Shown: in pieces, positions 22,907 to 31,290 of the stretch
Layout of the letters: each line of letters opens with the position of its first letter
How positions within the stretch are numbered: the stretch's first letter is position 1
Source: a virus
Virus record (IMG/VR): IMGVR_UViG_3300048686_000146
Span: 1 to 38,895 of that record
Direction: 5' to 3' (one strand)
Length of the DNA stretch: 38,895 bases
Notes under the pieces: generated by a model
The model's database searches: none
The model's input: the letters and a program-made list of their open reading frames with translations, nothing else
Told to the model about the DNA's origin: nothing
Program-made: the position numbers and the translations under genes

Positions 22907-23251
22907 TTAAACCTTTGTCGTTGGATCGGATCGGTAACACATTAAGGTTACGGACATCCTGTCGTTAGATTCCAAGCAATCAGTAATACGCCAATCTTTA
23001 GCTCGCCATGTAATTGAATATAAATCTTGATTATCCACAATATCTTTTAGCCATGGCGTATATTGGAAAGTGAATTGAATCAAATCTTGATATACACGAT
23101 AGCGTTCAGTAATAGCAAGTGAATTTTTTACATCGGACACTAAAGGTCTAGTTGTAAATTTAGGCGTGATTGTTGTTGTATATTCACCATATAGATCAGT
23201 TCCAAAGGTGAGATCATTAACAACCACATTTTCATAGCGCTTAATGGCCAT
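22907..23251 (-). CDS. Head closure/head-tail joining protein
   Basis: The 114-residue beta-rich protein has the pattern of head-tail adaptors that close the portal: FGTDLYGEYTTTITPKFTTRP near the start, then YRVYQDLIQFTFQYTPW and the typical 'W/R-x-KDWRITDC' block (YSITWRAKDWRITDCLESNDR, described about 77-97). It lies between the gp6-like connector and the tail terminator. Function is inferred from size and gene order as in SPP1 gp16 or HK97 relatives. Confidence 0.65.
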   Translation of the reverse strand: MAIKRYENVVVNDLTFGTDLYGEYTTTITPKFTTRPLVSDVKNSLAITERYRVYQDLIQFTFQYTPWLKDIVDNQDLYSITWRAKDWRITDCLESNDRMSVTLMCYRSDPTTKV

Positions 23252-23259
23252 TTATATTC

Positions 23260-23925
23260 TCACATTACAAGTGGTTTATATGGTCTTAATAAAGCATCCA
23301 CTCCATAAGGAATGTTTTGTAATTTAGTTAAAGTTGTTTCAGCACGATTATTATATAAATGAGTTAGTAATAATAAGCCTGCTTGCTTAATTACAGGATA
23401 TGCTTGCAAGAAGTTAGGATTTTGCGTGTATTCTACAACAAGCGGACTTGTTCTATTCATGCTGATATTGCTAGGCGTGCCATTAGGCAAAATAACTTTA
23501 TTGCCTGTAACATCATAGTAATAATCGTTAGTTGTAAGTGTAACTAAAACGCTTGGGCTATTTCCGTTATAGTAAGCAACTTTATTAATTGCAACGCCAC
23601 CTGAATTAAAGCTATCTTTATAAGATGCTTCAGGCAAATCTAGGCAAACAGGGCTAGCATAGATTGACGAAACATTATAATAAACGCGATATGAAGTAGG
23701 AAAGATAGACATACCGAGATAATCCTCAATATGCATTCTTACCGCTACTTCTAACCCTTCTAAATAAGCATCTTGTGATTCATCACCAAACAAGTTTAAT
23801 TGATTAGTAATCTCATCAAGCGTTAGCCAATTAGTTGTTAAATCGCGTGCAATTTGCTCAACCTTTGTATAATTAAAAGGATTGCGAGTTGCCGCATAAG
23901 GAACTTGCCCTAGCGTATCAGCCAT
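23260..23925 (-). CDS. Head-tail connector (gp6-like)
   Basis: The 221-residue protein carries the gp6-like connector layout: LTLDEITNQLNLFGDESQDAYLEGL (about 34-58), VAVRMHIEDYLG (about 61-72) and PLVVEYTQNPNFLQAYPVIKQAGLLLLTHLYNNRAET (about 158-194), with the final conserved helix and Tyr/Asn-rich end. Such proteins attach below the portal and bridge to head closure proteins. It lies right after the second capsid gene, in the order expected for HK97-like heads. Confidence 0.75.
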   Translation of the reverse strand: MADTLGQVPYAATRNPFNYTKVEQIARDLTTNWLTLDEITNQLNLFGDESQDAYLEGLEVAVRMHIEDYLGMSIFPTSYRVYYNVSSIYASPVCLDLPEASYKDSFNSGGVAINKVAYYNGNSPSVLVTLTTNDYYYDVTGNKVILPNGTPSNISMNRTSPLVVEYTQNPNFLQAYPVIKQAGLLLLTHLYNNRAETTLTKLQNIPYGVDALLRPYKPLVM

Positions 23926-23928
23926 TTA

Positions 23929-24987
23929 TTAAACCCCTACTAAAAATACGCCTGCAAAAGGATTGCGAACAGTAGATGCTAATCGTTTTTCAGCATATAG
24001 TGTTACAAAGCCGGGTGCAGTTTGATCAAAGCGCTTAATATTCATTTCCTCTGCATCAGCAATAGTTAGGAATTGATCCCAATTTGCTAATACACCTGAA
24101 ATCTTGCCTGCCGCAGGTGCGTCTAGGTAAGGATTAGGAATTACAGGGAAACCAAATAGATAAGCTAAAGCACCGCCATCATCATCGCCTGTTTCAACAA
24201 ACATTGGCGCACCACCTGTTGATCCTTTTAATTTTCTTAATTGAGAAATTAAAGAAGGATGGAAGTGCCATGCAGTTGTAGGCAAACTCCAATATTGACC
24301 GGGCAATAATGAAGCCGCATTTACAATATCATCATAAGTAATTGCTGAAGCTGAAAACTCTTCTTTTAAAATGGTATGGATACCATTAGTTATAGCAGTT
24401 CCGCTAGTGCCGTAAGCGGCCGCTGAAGTGCTTGTATTATAAACAACCAAACCGCGCAAACCATCAGTTCCGCCTGTTGATGTTGTTGTTGATCCTGATT
24501 GATCATCATTAGTAGCCATAGATTGCGCTTCTAACGCTGAAAATTCGAGCATCAAATCATTCACAATTGCTGATTCAAGTCCATTAATATCTGACATTGC
24601 CGCAGTTCTAATTGGCAATTGCGCAGTTATAACTCTTGTTGGAAGTTGCCAAAAAGAAGTAGCAATATTTGGGCTACCACTATCAGGAACAACCGCATAA
24701 GTCCAAGGATTAGTTGAGTTAGCCGCGTTACCTGTTTTAGCAACAAATTGAGCCGCAGAAGTATTTGTGGATTTGATTTGACGAGAACCTTGTCTGAAAG
24801 GATTAGCATAACGGAGTGCCGCGAATGCATCGTCAAAGTATATTCTACCACCAATATTTAAACCGCTACCTGTAAGCGCTGACGCTTCCTTAACATCTTG
24901 GGCTTGTTCCTCAAACAAATTAACTTTAGCTTCGCCTTCAGTTAATGCTTGCTTAATGCCTTTAAAAATTCTTTCAGATGTATTCAT
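23929..24987 (-). CDS. Second HK97-fold capsid protein without a delta domain
   Basis: The 352-residue protein is a clear paralogue of the capsid protein at 25055-26401. Both share KEASALTGSG (33-42 here), FAALRYANPFRQGSR, PIRTAAMSDINGLES, MLEFSALEAQSM, GLRGL and the final LFGFPVIPNPYLDAP ... GFVTLYAEKRL. It lacks the roughly 100-residue N-terminal scaffold-like delta domain of its partner; only about 35 residues precede KEASALTGSG. It could be a minor capsid protein, perhaps at the vertices like T4 gp24, or an alternative subunit. A hairpin lies between the genes, so this copy may be made in smaller amounts. Confidence 0.8.
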   Translation of the reverse strand: MNTSERIFKGIKQALTEGEAKVNLFEEQAQDVKEASALTGSGLNIGGRIYFDDAFAALRYANPFRQGSRQIKSTNTSAAQFVAKTGNAANSTNPWTYAVVPDSGSPNIATSFWQLPTRVITAQLPIRTAAMSDINGLESAIVNDLMLEFSALEAQSMATNDDQSGSTTTSTGGTDGLRGLVVYNTSTSAAAYGTSGTAITNGIHTILKEEFSASAITYDDIVNAASLLPGQYWSLPTTAWHFHPSLISQLRKLKGSTGGAPMFVETGDDDGGALAYLFGFPVIPNPYLDAPAAGKISGVLANWDQFLTIADAEEMNIKRFDQTAPGFVTLYAEKRLASTVRNPFAGVFLVGV

Positions 24988-25054
24988 TTTTCTTTCCTAA
25001 ATTAATTAAAGAAGGGGCGGATTGCTCCGCCCTTCCCGTTACCATAGTTTTAAA
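24988..25054 (-). terminator. Stem-loop between the two capsid genes
   Basis: GGGCGGA (25015-25021), TTGC and TCCGCCC (25026-25032) make a perfect 7-base GC stem that extends by AAGG/CCTT with one extra G bulged. On the minus strand it is followed by TTCTTTAATTAATTT, an imperfect T-rich tail. It lies just after the major capsid stop and before the second capsid start (AGGAAAGAAAAATG). It may be a partial terminator or an mRNA-stabilising hairpin that raises the yield of the first capsid gene over the second. Confidence 0.7.
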
Positions 25055-26401
25055 TTATGGTTTTGTTACAGTTGCAGTTGATCTATATCTTACTAAAGCG
25101 AAAGGATCGACCACGCTTGTGCATAGACGCTTTTCACCATAGAAAGTGATAGAGCCGGGCAATGTTTGATCGTAACGGCGTAGAACCATATTTAAACGAT
25201 CAACGATTGCGTGGCAACGATTCCAATCACCAAAATACATTGGATAGAGAGAATCTGTGCCTGCCGCAGTATCAAGGAATGGAACATCTAGGTATTTATT
25301 AACAACAACATCAAAACCTAATAATGTGCCAACGATACCATCATCGCGTGATAGACCATCAACATAAATTGGGCGACCTTGTGAATCTGTTAAACCACGA
25401 ATAGCCGCTAACATGAGTGGGCTAATAATGAATTTAGCAGTTGGTGTCCAATATTGTTGTGGTAAAGCATAGATAAAGTTCACTACATCTTTATAAGTTA
25501 CATTATTCACGCCACCATCGCCGTTTGTTGTCAATTGGTCGTATGTAGCGATGTCATGTAAGCCTGATGATGAACCTGTGCCTGATGAACCATAAGCCGC
25601 AGTAGAAGTTGTTCCACCTGTGTATGATGCATTAGCGCCGGGATATTGATTTAAACCGCGTAAGCCGTTTGAACCACCATAAGGCAATGTTGTAGCACCT
25701 TGATCATTGTTTTGGATCATTGAAAGAGCTTCTTGTTGAGAGAACTCAAGCAACATATCTGAAACAACATTAGATTCTAGGCCATCAATATCATCAAGAG
25801 CCGCAGTTCTGATTGGGAACTGTGTATTTAAATCTTGAAGAGTTAATTGCCAAATTGTTGTAGCTTCAGTTGTTGGGTTAGCACCTGATGAAGTGTTGTT
25901 ATTGATTGGATAACCCCACATAGCACCTGCGTTACCTGTTTTAGCTCTGAATTGATAAGTTGCGCCATCAGTAGCAACTGCGCGTGAAACACCACGCATT
26001 GGGTTTGCTAAACGGAGTGCAACAAATACAGGATCATAAGCAGTTCTACCACCAACGCCTGCGCCTGAACCTGTCAATGCTGAAGCTTCTTTTAAGTAAG
26101 CATCATATTGACCTGCATCTTCAAACATTTTGATTTCTTTTTCGTTACGGCCACCGGCTTTAACGAATTCAGCTAATTGACCTTTAACCATACGATTAAC
26201 TTCTTGGCTGATTGATTTGTAAGTTTTGATTGTTGAAGGAGCTTGAACTGAAGCAACTTTAGCTTCAAGAGCCGCAACTTTTTCATCGAATGAAGCTACT
26301 GTTTCAGCAAGTTTAGCATCAACGGATGTTGTAATTTCATCCACTTTCGCTAAATTTGCGGCTTCAATAGCGTCAAGTTTTTCCATTATTTTTTCTGACA
26401 T
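25055..26401 (-). CDS. HK97-fold major capsid protein with delta domain
   Basis: The 448-residue protein has an N-terminal helical delta domain (about 1-105, heptad-rich with DEKVAALEAKVASV) that serves as internal scaffold in HK97-like heads. The HK97 fold follows, marked by KEASALTGSG (104-113), VALRLANPMRGVSR, NTQFPIRTAALDDIDGLES, MLLEFSQQEALSM, GLRGLNQYPG and the ending PGSITFYGEKRLCTSVVDPFALV. The delta domain is probably cut off by the protease encoded upstream. It lies after the protease gene, in standard order portal-protease-capsid. Confidence 0.9.
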   Translation of the reverse strand: MSEKIMEKLDAIEAANLAKVDEITTSVDAKLAETVASFDEKVAALEAKVASVQAPSTIKTYKSISQEVNRMVKGQLAEFVKAGGRNEKEIKMFEDAGQYDAYLKEASALTGSGAGVGGRTAYDPVFVALRLANPMRGVSRAVATDGATYQFRAKTGNAGAMWGYPINNNTSSGANPTTEATTIWQLTLQDLNTQFPIRTAALDDIDGLESNVVSDMLLEFSQQEALSMIQNNDQGATTLPYGGSNGLRGLNQYPGANASYTGGTTSTAAYGSSGTGSSSGLHDIATYDQLTTNGDGGVNNVTYKDVVNFIYALPQQYWTPTAKFIISPLMLAAIRGLTDSQGRPIYVDGLSRDDGIVGTLLGFDVVVNKYLDVPFLDTAAGTDSLYPMYFGDWNRCHAIVDRLNMVLRRYDQTLPGSITFYGEKRLCTSVVDPFALVRYRSTATVTKP

Positions 26402-26407
26402 GACTAT

Positions 26408-27220
26408 TTATCCTTTTAAACGATTGTTAAGTTTTTTGAGTAAGTCGCGCTCTTCTAAAGCTTTTAGAATTGCTTCTTGCTCATTTACCACCGCATCAGC
26501 TTCACTCTGAATAGGTGCTTTTTCAACACTAACTTCAGGCTCATCACGAGTTGCTAAAATTTGTTTGAAAATTGAAGACGCGGTGGTCGCATCTTTTCTT
26601 GAAAGTTTTGCATCACGCAATGCCTTCTCGATTAGTTTTAAATCAAGCGTTCCATCTTCGCGGAAGCATGATTCTAATTTTGAAATATTGCATTCAAGAT
26701 TGTTAGGTTGCATAACGATTGAAACTTCTCTTAAACCGCCTTTAGTAATTTGGAAATAGCCATCTTCGTCTGCGTCTGCATCCATCATATTGCCTTCAGC
26801 ATCAACCATTGCATATTCGTCTGCATAAGCGCCAACAGAAACACCGCCAACCATGTTTGGTGATTCTTTCATAATTGTATAAAGGTCTTTACCGGCAGTT
26901 GTATTTGTAAATAGACGGCCTTTAGCATTCATGCCTGTATCTGTAAATTCAAACTCTTGCCATTCACCAACAGGCATTGACATATCATTATGTTGAAAAT
27001 ACATTGGAAGTGGTTTGCCTGATTTTGCAAACTCATCAGCCCATTGTGCAAAGCCTTCAGGTTTATAATTAAATTTACGACCATCAGCGCCTTCTCTAGC
27101 GCCCCAAGTCGTTACAGTAGCTTCAATAACGCCACTATCTTCAATAGCTTCATCGGCTTTAACGCCTAATGCAACTTTAGATTCGAAAAAGAACTTCTCG
27201 AAATTTGATTTGTTAATCAT
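26408..27220 (-). CDS. HK97-type prohead protease (S78 family)
   Basis: The 270-residue protein has the catalytic parts of HK97 gp4-type serine proteases: MYFQHND (73-79, His77), PVGEW (83-87) and NMVGGVSVGAY (122-132, Ser128). REVSIVMQPNN (about 167-177) completes the core. The C-terminal 80 residues are charged and helical, probably a targeting tail. It removes the capsid delta domain and itself during head maturation. The start overlaps a 36-residue gene by 8 bases. Confidence 0.85.
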   Translation of the reverse strand: MINKSNFEKFFFESKVALGVKADEAIEDSGVIEATVTTWGAREGADGRKFNYKPEGFAQWADEFAKSGKPLPMYFQHNDMSMPVGEWQEFEFTDTGMNAKGRLFTNTTAGKDLYTIMKESPNMVGGVSVGAYADEYAMVDAEGNMMDADADEDGYFQITKGGLREVSIVMQPNNLECNISKLESCFREDGTLDLKLIEKALRDAKLSRKDATTASSIFKQILATRDEPEVSVEKAPIQSEADAVVNEQEAILKALEERDLLKKLNNRLKG

Positions 27221-27323
27221 TGATTGGCACTCCCTTTTTTTTCATTCCGTTAGTTTCAACAGGTTGAGGTTTTCTCTTTTTAGCCTGTTGGGTTAATTTA
27301 TCGAGCAACTCTTTTAATGTCAT
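27213..27323 (-). CDS. 36-residue basic protein between portal and protease
   Basis: The frame ATG 27323 to TAA 27213 overlaps the portal stop (TAATG) and ends 8 bases inside the protease gene. It encodes MTLKELLDKLTQQAKKRKPQ then a Lys-rich end. AGGAAAAGC before the start supports translation. The N-terminal amphipathic helix and basic tail could interact with portal, protease or DNA, but no family was recognised. Tight coupling on both sides makes a real gene likely. Confidence 0.6.
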   Translation of the reverse strand: MTLKELLDKLTQQAKKRKPQPVETNGMKKKGVPIND

Positions 27324-28732
27324 TAGGCTTTTCCTGCCTGACCTGTTTTGCCAACGCTAGAAGTATTGCCACCGCCACCTGTATCTTGAGGTGAAGTGCC
27401 GCTAATAGGTTTAGCTTGTTTTGATGTATCTTTTAATTCGTCTGCGCCATCCATATTTTCTTTGCCTAAATATTCGCGCGCTTCATTAGGTGTCATTATA
27501 CCATTATTTACACCTGCTACTGCGTAATTCATTTGGTCTAATGGCGCACCTTTTAAAAAATCTTGAGTTTGGAATTCAATACAGAGATTTGGATAGCCTG
27601 CAAGTAATGAAGTTTTAAATTTCTGACTTATATTAGTAATAATTGGCAACATTGTTGATTTATAGAATTCATCTAACATTGTTTGAGTGTTATTGTATTT
27701 ACCTTCCTCAATTCCAATCATTGCCGGTGGAACGCCAAACAATCCGCATATACGCTTCATAGTTTGTTGCTTTAATGCGCGTGCATCAGCGTCTTGAAGT
27801 GTAAGCATATCAAGTGGCATATATTTCATGCCGTTATCTAATAACATACCTTGTCCGGGTTTGGATAAATCAGTTGATTGCGATCCTGTTAATGATGACC
27901 ATGCTTCTTTTAATCTTGCCGCAATTTCTTTAAATTTAGAATCAGGAATAACTTGGTCTGTAACAAACATTCCACTAGGTTTAGCGCCATTAAGCATAAT
28001 AAAGTTTGAATATAGATCAATATCTTGATCAAGTGATACAAGTTCAGTTGCTAAAATGCCTTTATTGAAACCTGCTGAACCTTGCCAAGCCATTTCACTT
28101 GCATGAATAACTTGGAAATATTCTAATGGCTCATCTTTATTAAATCCGTAAGTGCTAGTCGATAATCTATAAGTAGGGTATCGAGTAGGTGTTATTTGAG
28201 CGGTTATTAAAGTTGAATCCAATAGATACATTTCCATTGGGGTTAGCGTTGAGTTTGATTGCTCTTTACGCCATAAAGCGGTAAATGTTTCGCCTGATAA
28301 GTCATACCACATAGACCATTGATACCAAAATTCGTATGCGGATTGATAGTTATTTGGATTATTAAGCAAGTTATAAACTGCTTTTGCTTTAGCTTTATCT
28401 CTTGCTGAAACTTTAGAATCGGTTACTGCATCAACTAATTTACCATTGGCATCATAAGCCATGATCTTAATTGGCAATTGAGCTAATGCTCTTGCTTTTG
28501 CATTTACGCAAGCCATAACTGTTGAATTACGGCTTAATACTGACATATCAACTACTCGGCCTGCGGTATTAACAGAGCTTGTAGTTACATATAATAATTG
28601 ATTATTCGCTTGTTGTTTTTGGCCTGAAACATTGCGTAAGATGTTGTTTCCTAACGCAGTTTGGCCAAATAGGGTATTACTTTCTTGAGCGGTTTTGTTT
28701 GACTTTCTTTTGAAAATATCCGTTATAGCCAT
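27323..28732 (-). CDS. Phage portal protein (HK97 family)
   Basis: The 469-residue protein matches HK97-type portals: RNSTVMACVNAKARALAQLPIKIMAY (about 64-89), YEFWYQWSMWYDLSGETFTALWR (about 133-155), the stem region with ILATELVSLDQDIDLYSNFIMLNG (about 225-248), and LKQQTMKRICGLFGVPPAMIGIEEGKYNNTQTM (about 315-346), the family's best block. The dodecameric portal is the DNA entry channel and binds terminase. It comes after the large terminase in the standard order with 9 bases between. Confidence 0.9.
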   Translation of the reverse strand: MAITDIFKRKSNKTAQESNTLFGQTALGNNILRNVSGQKQQANNQLLYVTTSSVNTAGRVVDMSVLSRNSTVMACVNAKARALAQLPIKIMAYDANGKLVDAVTDSKVSARDKAKAKAVYNLLNNPNNYQSAYEFWYQWSMWYDLSGETFTALWRKEQSNSTLTPMEMYLLDSTLITAQITPTRYPTYRLSTSTYGFNKDEPLEYFQVIHASEMAWQGSAGFNKGILATELVSLDQDIDLYSNFIMLNGAKPSGMFVTDQVIPDSKFKEIAARLKEAWSSLTGSQSTDLSKPGQGMLLDNGMKYMPLDMLTLQDADARALKQQTMKRICGLFGVPPAMIGIEEGKYNNTQTMLDEFYKSTMLPIITNISQKFKTSLLAGYPNLCIEFQTQDFLKGAPLDQMNYAVAGVNNGIMTPNEAREYLGKENMDGADELKDTSKQAKPISGTSPQDTGGGGNTSSVGKTGQAGKA

Positions 28733-28741
28733 ATTTTTCCT

Positions 28742-30400
28742 TTAAATGCTTCTAAACCCAAACGAGCTTGAAACGAATGGATTATCTAATGAGCAATGCA
28801 TAGCAATGATAAGCGCTATTATACCATCAACCTTTGCTGATTTATCAGCTTCGTTCTTGCGTATCTTAATATTTCCATTTACATCTTCATAAACTTCGCA
28901 ATTGCCTAATTGCCATCCGAGAAATGGATTTCCACTATGTTTTATTTGATGTTGCATAATTAATTTTTCAGTATGCTTGGATGGATTATTTAAAACGGCC
29001 ATTCCTTGTCCAACTTTTTTGACGGGAATACTGTAATCATACAATCTTGCTACTAAAGAAGCGGCATTATAAGCATCATACCCTACTTCCTTCACATTAT
29101 AAAGTGTTGCTTGTTGTTTTATGTATTCAGAAATCTCTCGATCATCCATAACATTGCCTTCGGTGATCTTTAATATCCCGGATCGGACTGCTTGATCAAA
29201 TATAGGTCGATAATGAGTTGGAATTAATTCTAATCCCTCTTCAGGTAAAAAGAATTGAAAATGCGCGTAATAATCTTCCTCTGAATATCTTTTTAATACA
29301 CAAACTGCATTTAAGTCGCGAGTGGCCGCCAAGTCAAAACCAATAAAAGTTGCTTCAGGTTCAGGCCTATCTTCGCCAATAGAATCATCCCAATATTGAC
29401 GATCAATCCATGCCGTATTAGCGCTAACATAAATGTTAAGTGTCTTACATAAAAATTCATTAAGTGCCGCAGGTTTTAATTTAGCTTGATCGCATCGATC
29501 TTTAATAGCATCTTGATATACAGAAATCCCATGCATTGGGTTTGCTTTAGCCCAAGTCTTTTCATCTCGCCAATCGTCTGCCGGATCAAGTCCATAAAGA
29601 AGGCCAAACCATTTAGGATTATCAGGCGCTTCGCCATGAAGCATTGCTTCAAAAGCAATCATGTCTTCATAAAATTTAGTTTCTTTAGTAAAGGATGCGG
29701 TAGTGATATAAATCCTCAAAGGATTCTTACGAGCCACCATGCCTGAATGAATAACTTCAATAGAATTACGATCAACAATCTGCGCGGCTTCATCTATGAT
29801 CGCGCAAGATGCATTCTTACCATCGCCTGACTTTTTATTATCGCGTGATAAAGCTTTAAATACAGTTTGAGCGTCATTCGTTTTTCCAATCTCATATTTG
29901 GAAACACGATAGCAAGCTTTAAGCTCTTCAGGCATAGAATCAACCATAGAACGAGCGGCATCAAAAACAATAGATGCTTGTTCTCGATTAGTGGCCAAAG
30001 TAAATACTTCAGCACCGGCTTCATTAAATAATAGTTCGTATAAACCGATGACTGCGGTTAATGTGGACTTACCTGCTTTTCTAGGAATATAAACAATAAC
30101 ATCAGTCGTCATTCTTTTGTTATGGTCTTTTTTGTGGCGGAATCCATAGATGCCACATATAAGCATAATTTGGAAAGGTTGTAATTCTATTTGTTGGCCT
30201 GCATCAGGGCCTTTAGTATGTCGTAGAACAGAAACGAAATTTAAAACATGATCAACATATTCAGGAATGAATTCAAACTCCCATTGCTTATCTTCCATAA
30301 AATTTAGGAAGCGCTGACAAGCGAGTTGAATATTTTTACAAACTTCTATATTGCCTTTGACTACATCATTGGCATATTTGATGCCTATCTTATAATCCAT
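28742..30400 (-). CDS. terL: Terminase large subunit (TerL)
   Basis: The 552-residue protein has the ATPase and nuclease domains of Terminase_1-type TerL. Walker A is PRKAGKST (106-113), Walker B IIDEA (201-205, Asp203-Glu204) and the coupling motif YITTAS (231-236). The RNase H-like nuclease starts at FIGFDLAATRDLNAV (352-366, Asp356 as first metal ligand), and further acidic residues follow around EVGYDAYNAASLVARL. It cuts and pumps DNA into the prohead. Its start overlaps the small subunit stop by TAATG. Confidence 0.95.
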   Translation of the reverse strand: MDYKIGIKYANDVVKGNIEVCKNIQLACQRFLNFMEDKQWEFEFIPEYVDHVLNFVSVLRHTKGPDAGQQIELQPFQIMLICGIYGFRHKKDHNKRMTTDVIVYIPRKAGKSTLTAVIGLYELLFNEAGAEVFTLATNREQASIVFDAARSMVDSMPEELKACYRVSKYEIGKTNDAQTVFKALSRDNKKSGDGKNASCAIIDEAAQIVDRNSIEVIHSGMVARKNPLRIYITTASFTKETKFYEDMIAFEAMLHGEAPDNPKWFGLLYGLDPADDWRDEKTWAKANPMHGISVYQDAIKDRCDQAKLKPAALNEFLCKTLNIYVSANTAWIDRQYWDDSIGEDRPEPEATFIGFDLAATRDLNAVCVLKRYSEEDYYAHFQFFLPEEGLELIPTHYRPIFDQAVRSGILKITEGNVMDDREISEYIKQQATLYNVKEVGYDAYNAASLVARLYDYSIPVKKVGQGMAVLNNPSKHTEKLIMQHQIKHSGNPFLGWQLGNCEVYEDVNGNIKIRKNEADKSAKVDGIIALIIAMHCSLDNPFVSSSFGFRSI

Positions 30401-30879
30401 TATCTTTTAACTTGTGGCCCTTGTAATAATTTTCCGATCATTGAGTTGGTAGTAAGATTAGCACTTGATTTATTTAGTCGGCCTTTAGGTGTTAATCCTA
30501 ATTCATTCATTAAAGCGATAATAAGTTTAAGAGCTTCTTTGCGAATAGAAACATAAGGTGATGGCCCAATAGTTTTTCCATCATTAAAGCTAGTTACTAA
30601 ACCCTCAACTGCAATATGTCGGTTGCAATCAATGTAAGTATCAATTTGATCCGCAAGCATGGCCAACGAATGTTTGTCCTGATCAGAGCCTAGTCCATAA
30701 AGATCATAAAGATAATCGGAAGTTTCAGAAACAAATTTAGGTTTGCTCCACGCATCAGGATTATCCATCCACTCGGCTTGGGGAATTCTTGTGCGTAAGT
30801 TTTCAGGCAAGGGAATTCCCATGTTTTCCCCTTTTGTGCCTTTGATTATGTGAAGTTCGGGTGGAAGCTTGGCAGTCAT
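30400..30879 (-). CDS. terS: Terminase small subunit (P27 family)
   Basis: The protein contains LHIIKGTKG near the start, the P27-family signature, and helical parts (DQDKHSLAMLADQIDTYIDC; ALKLIIALMNELGLTPKGR) ending NKSSANLTTNSM, which fits small terminases that recognise the packaging site. I place the start at ATG 30879, overlapping the small upstream ORF stop (TAATG) with GGGGGG as ribosome site. A GTG at 30888 would add three residues. Length from ATG 30879 is 159 residues. Confidence 0.8.
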   Translation of the reverse strand: MTAKLPPELHIIKGTKGENMGIPLPENLRTRIPQAEWMDNPDAWSKPKFVSETSDYLYDLYGLGSDQDKHSLAMLADQIDTYIDCNRHIAVEGLVTSFNDGKTIGPSPYVSIRKEALKLIIALMNELGLTPKGRLNKSSANLTTNSMIGKLLQGPQVKR

Positions 30880-30995
30880 TATAGACACCCCCCTTTTAAA
30901 ACCCCTTTTACAAAAGATTGGGGGCGCGCTTGCTCATTTAACACCCCCAAATTATTTAAGTTATTCAATAATTTAGCTTCTTTACTTAATTTCAT
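30879..30995 (-). CDS. 38-residue small ORF upstream of terS
   Basis: The frame ATG 30995 to TAA 30879 lies between the DUF6378 gene and terS. It overlaps the former by 14 bases and the latter by TAATG. The peptide starts MKLSKEAKLLNNLNNLGVLN and ends in a Gly/Leu-rich tail with one Cys. The coding evidence is only overlap and spacing; the GC-rich inverted repeat at 30918-30950 lies inside it, so this stretch may instead be conserved for DNA packaging. Confidence 0.4.
   Translation of the reverse strand: MKLSKEAKLLNNLNNLGVLNEQARPQSFVKGVLKGGCL
30918..30950. repeat. GC-rich inverted repeat upstream of terS, possible packaging site
   Basis: TTGGGGG (30918-30924) and CCCCCAA (30944-30950) form a perfect 7-base inverted repeat around a 19-base spacer that begins CGCGC. 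It stands out as a GC-rich island in AT-rich DNA, with further C-runs to its left (30888-30906). The position next to the small terminase gene is where cos or pac sites often lie. No cleavage evidence is available from sequence. Confidence 0.4.
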
Positions 30996-31263
30996 TTATA
31001 GCCCCTTGCCCTAACTCGCCTGCTAATGCGGCGTATCCACACATATCAATTGCGTTATCAACATAGCTTGGGTTGCCCTTGTATCGAGCAACCTTGAGTA
31101 ATGTCATTAGTATTGCAACATCTTGAGGAGTGATTGGATGATTGAGATAAGCTGACCATAGTCTAGCAATATTAGCAAAGTTATTCTCTGCTTGACCATG
31201 CGTGGACTGTCTGTCTTTAGTTATATATTCATTAGCCGTTCTTAATATCTCTGTCTTATCCAT
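30982..31263 (-). CDS. DUF6378 domain protein
   Basis: The 93-residue helical protein has the conserved DUF6378 pattern: RQSTHGQAENNFANIARLWSAYL (18-40) and DVAILMTLLKVARYKGNPSYVDNAIDMCGYAALA (about 48-81). These proteins are common in phages near terminase or nucleotide genes. The HG and D-N residues resemble a helical metal-binding site like that of MazG-type enzymes, but function is not established. The gene is preceded by AAAGGATAGGAC as ribosome site. Confidence 0.75.
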   Translation of the reverse strand: MDKTEILRTANEYITKDRQSTHGQAENNFANIARLWSAYLNHPITPQDVAILMTLLKVARYKGNPSYVDNAIDMCGYAALAGELGQGAINEIK

Positions 31264-31290
31264 GTCCTATCCTTTCGTGTGTATTATATA

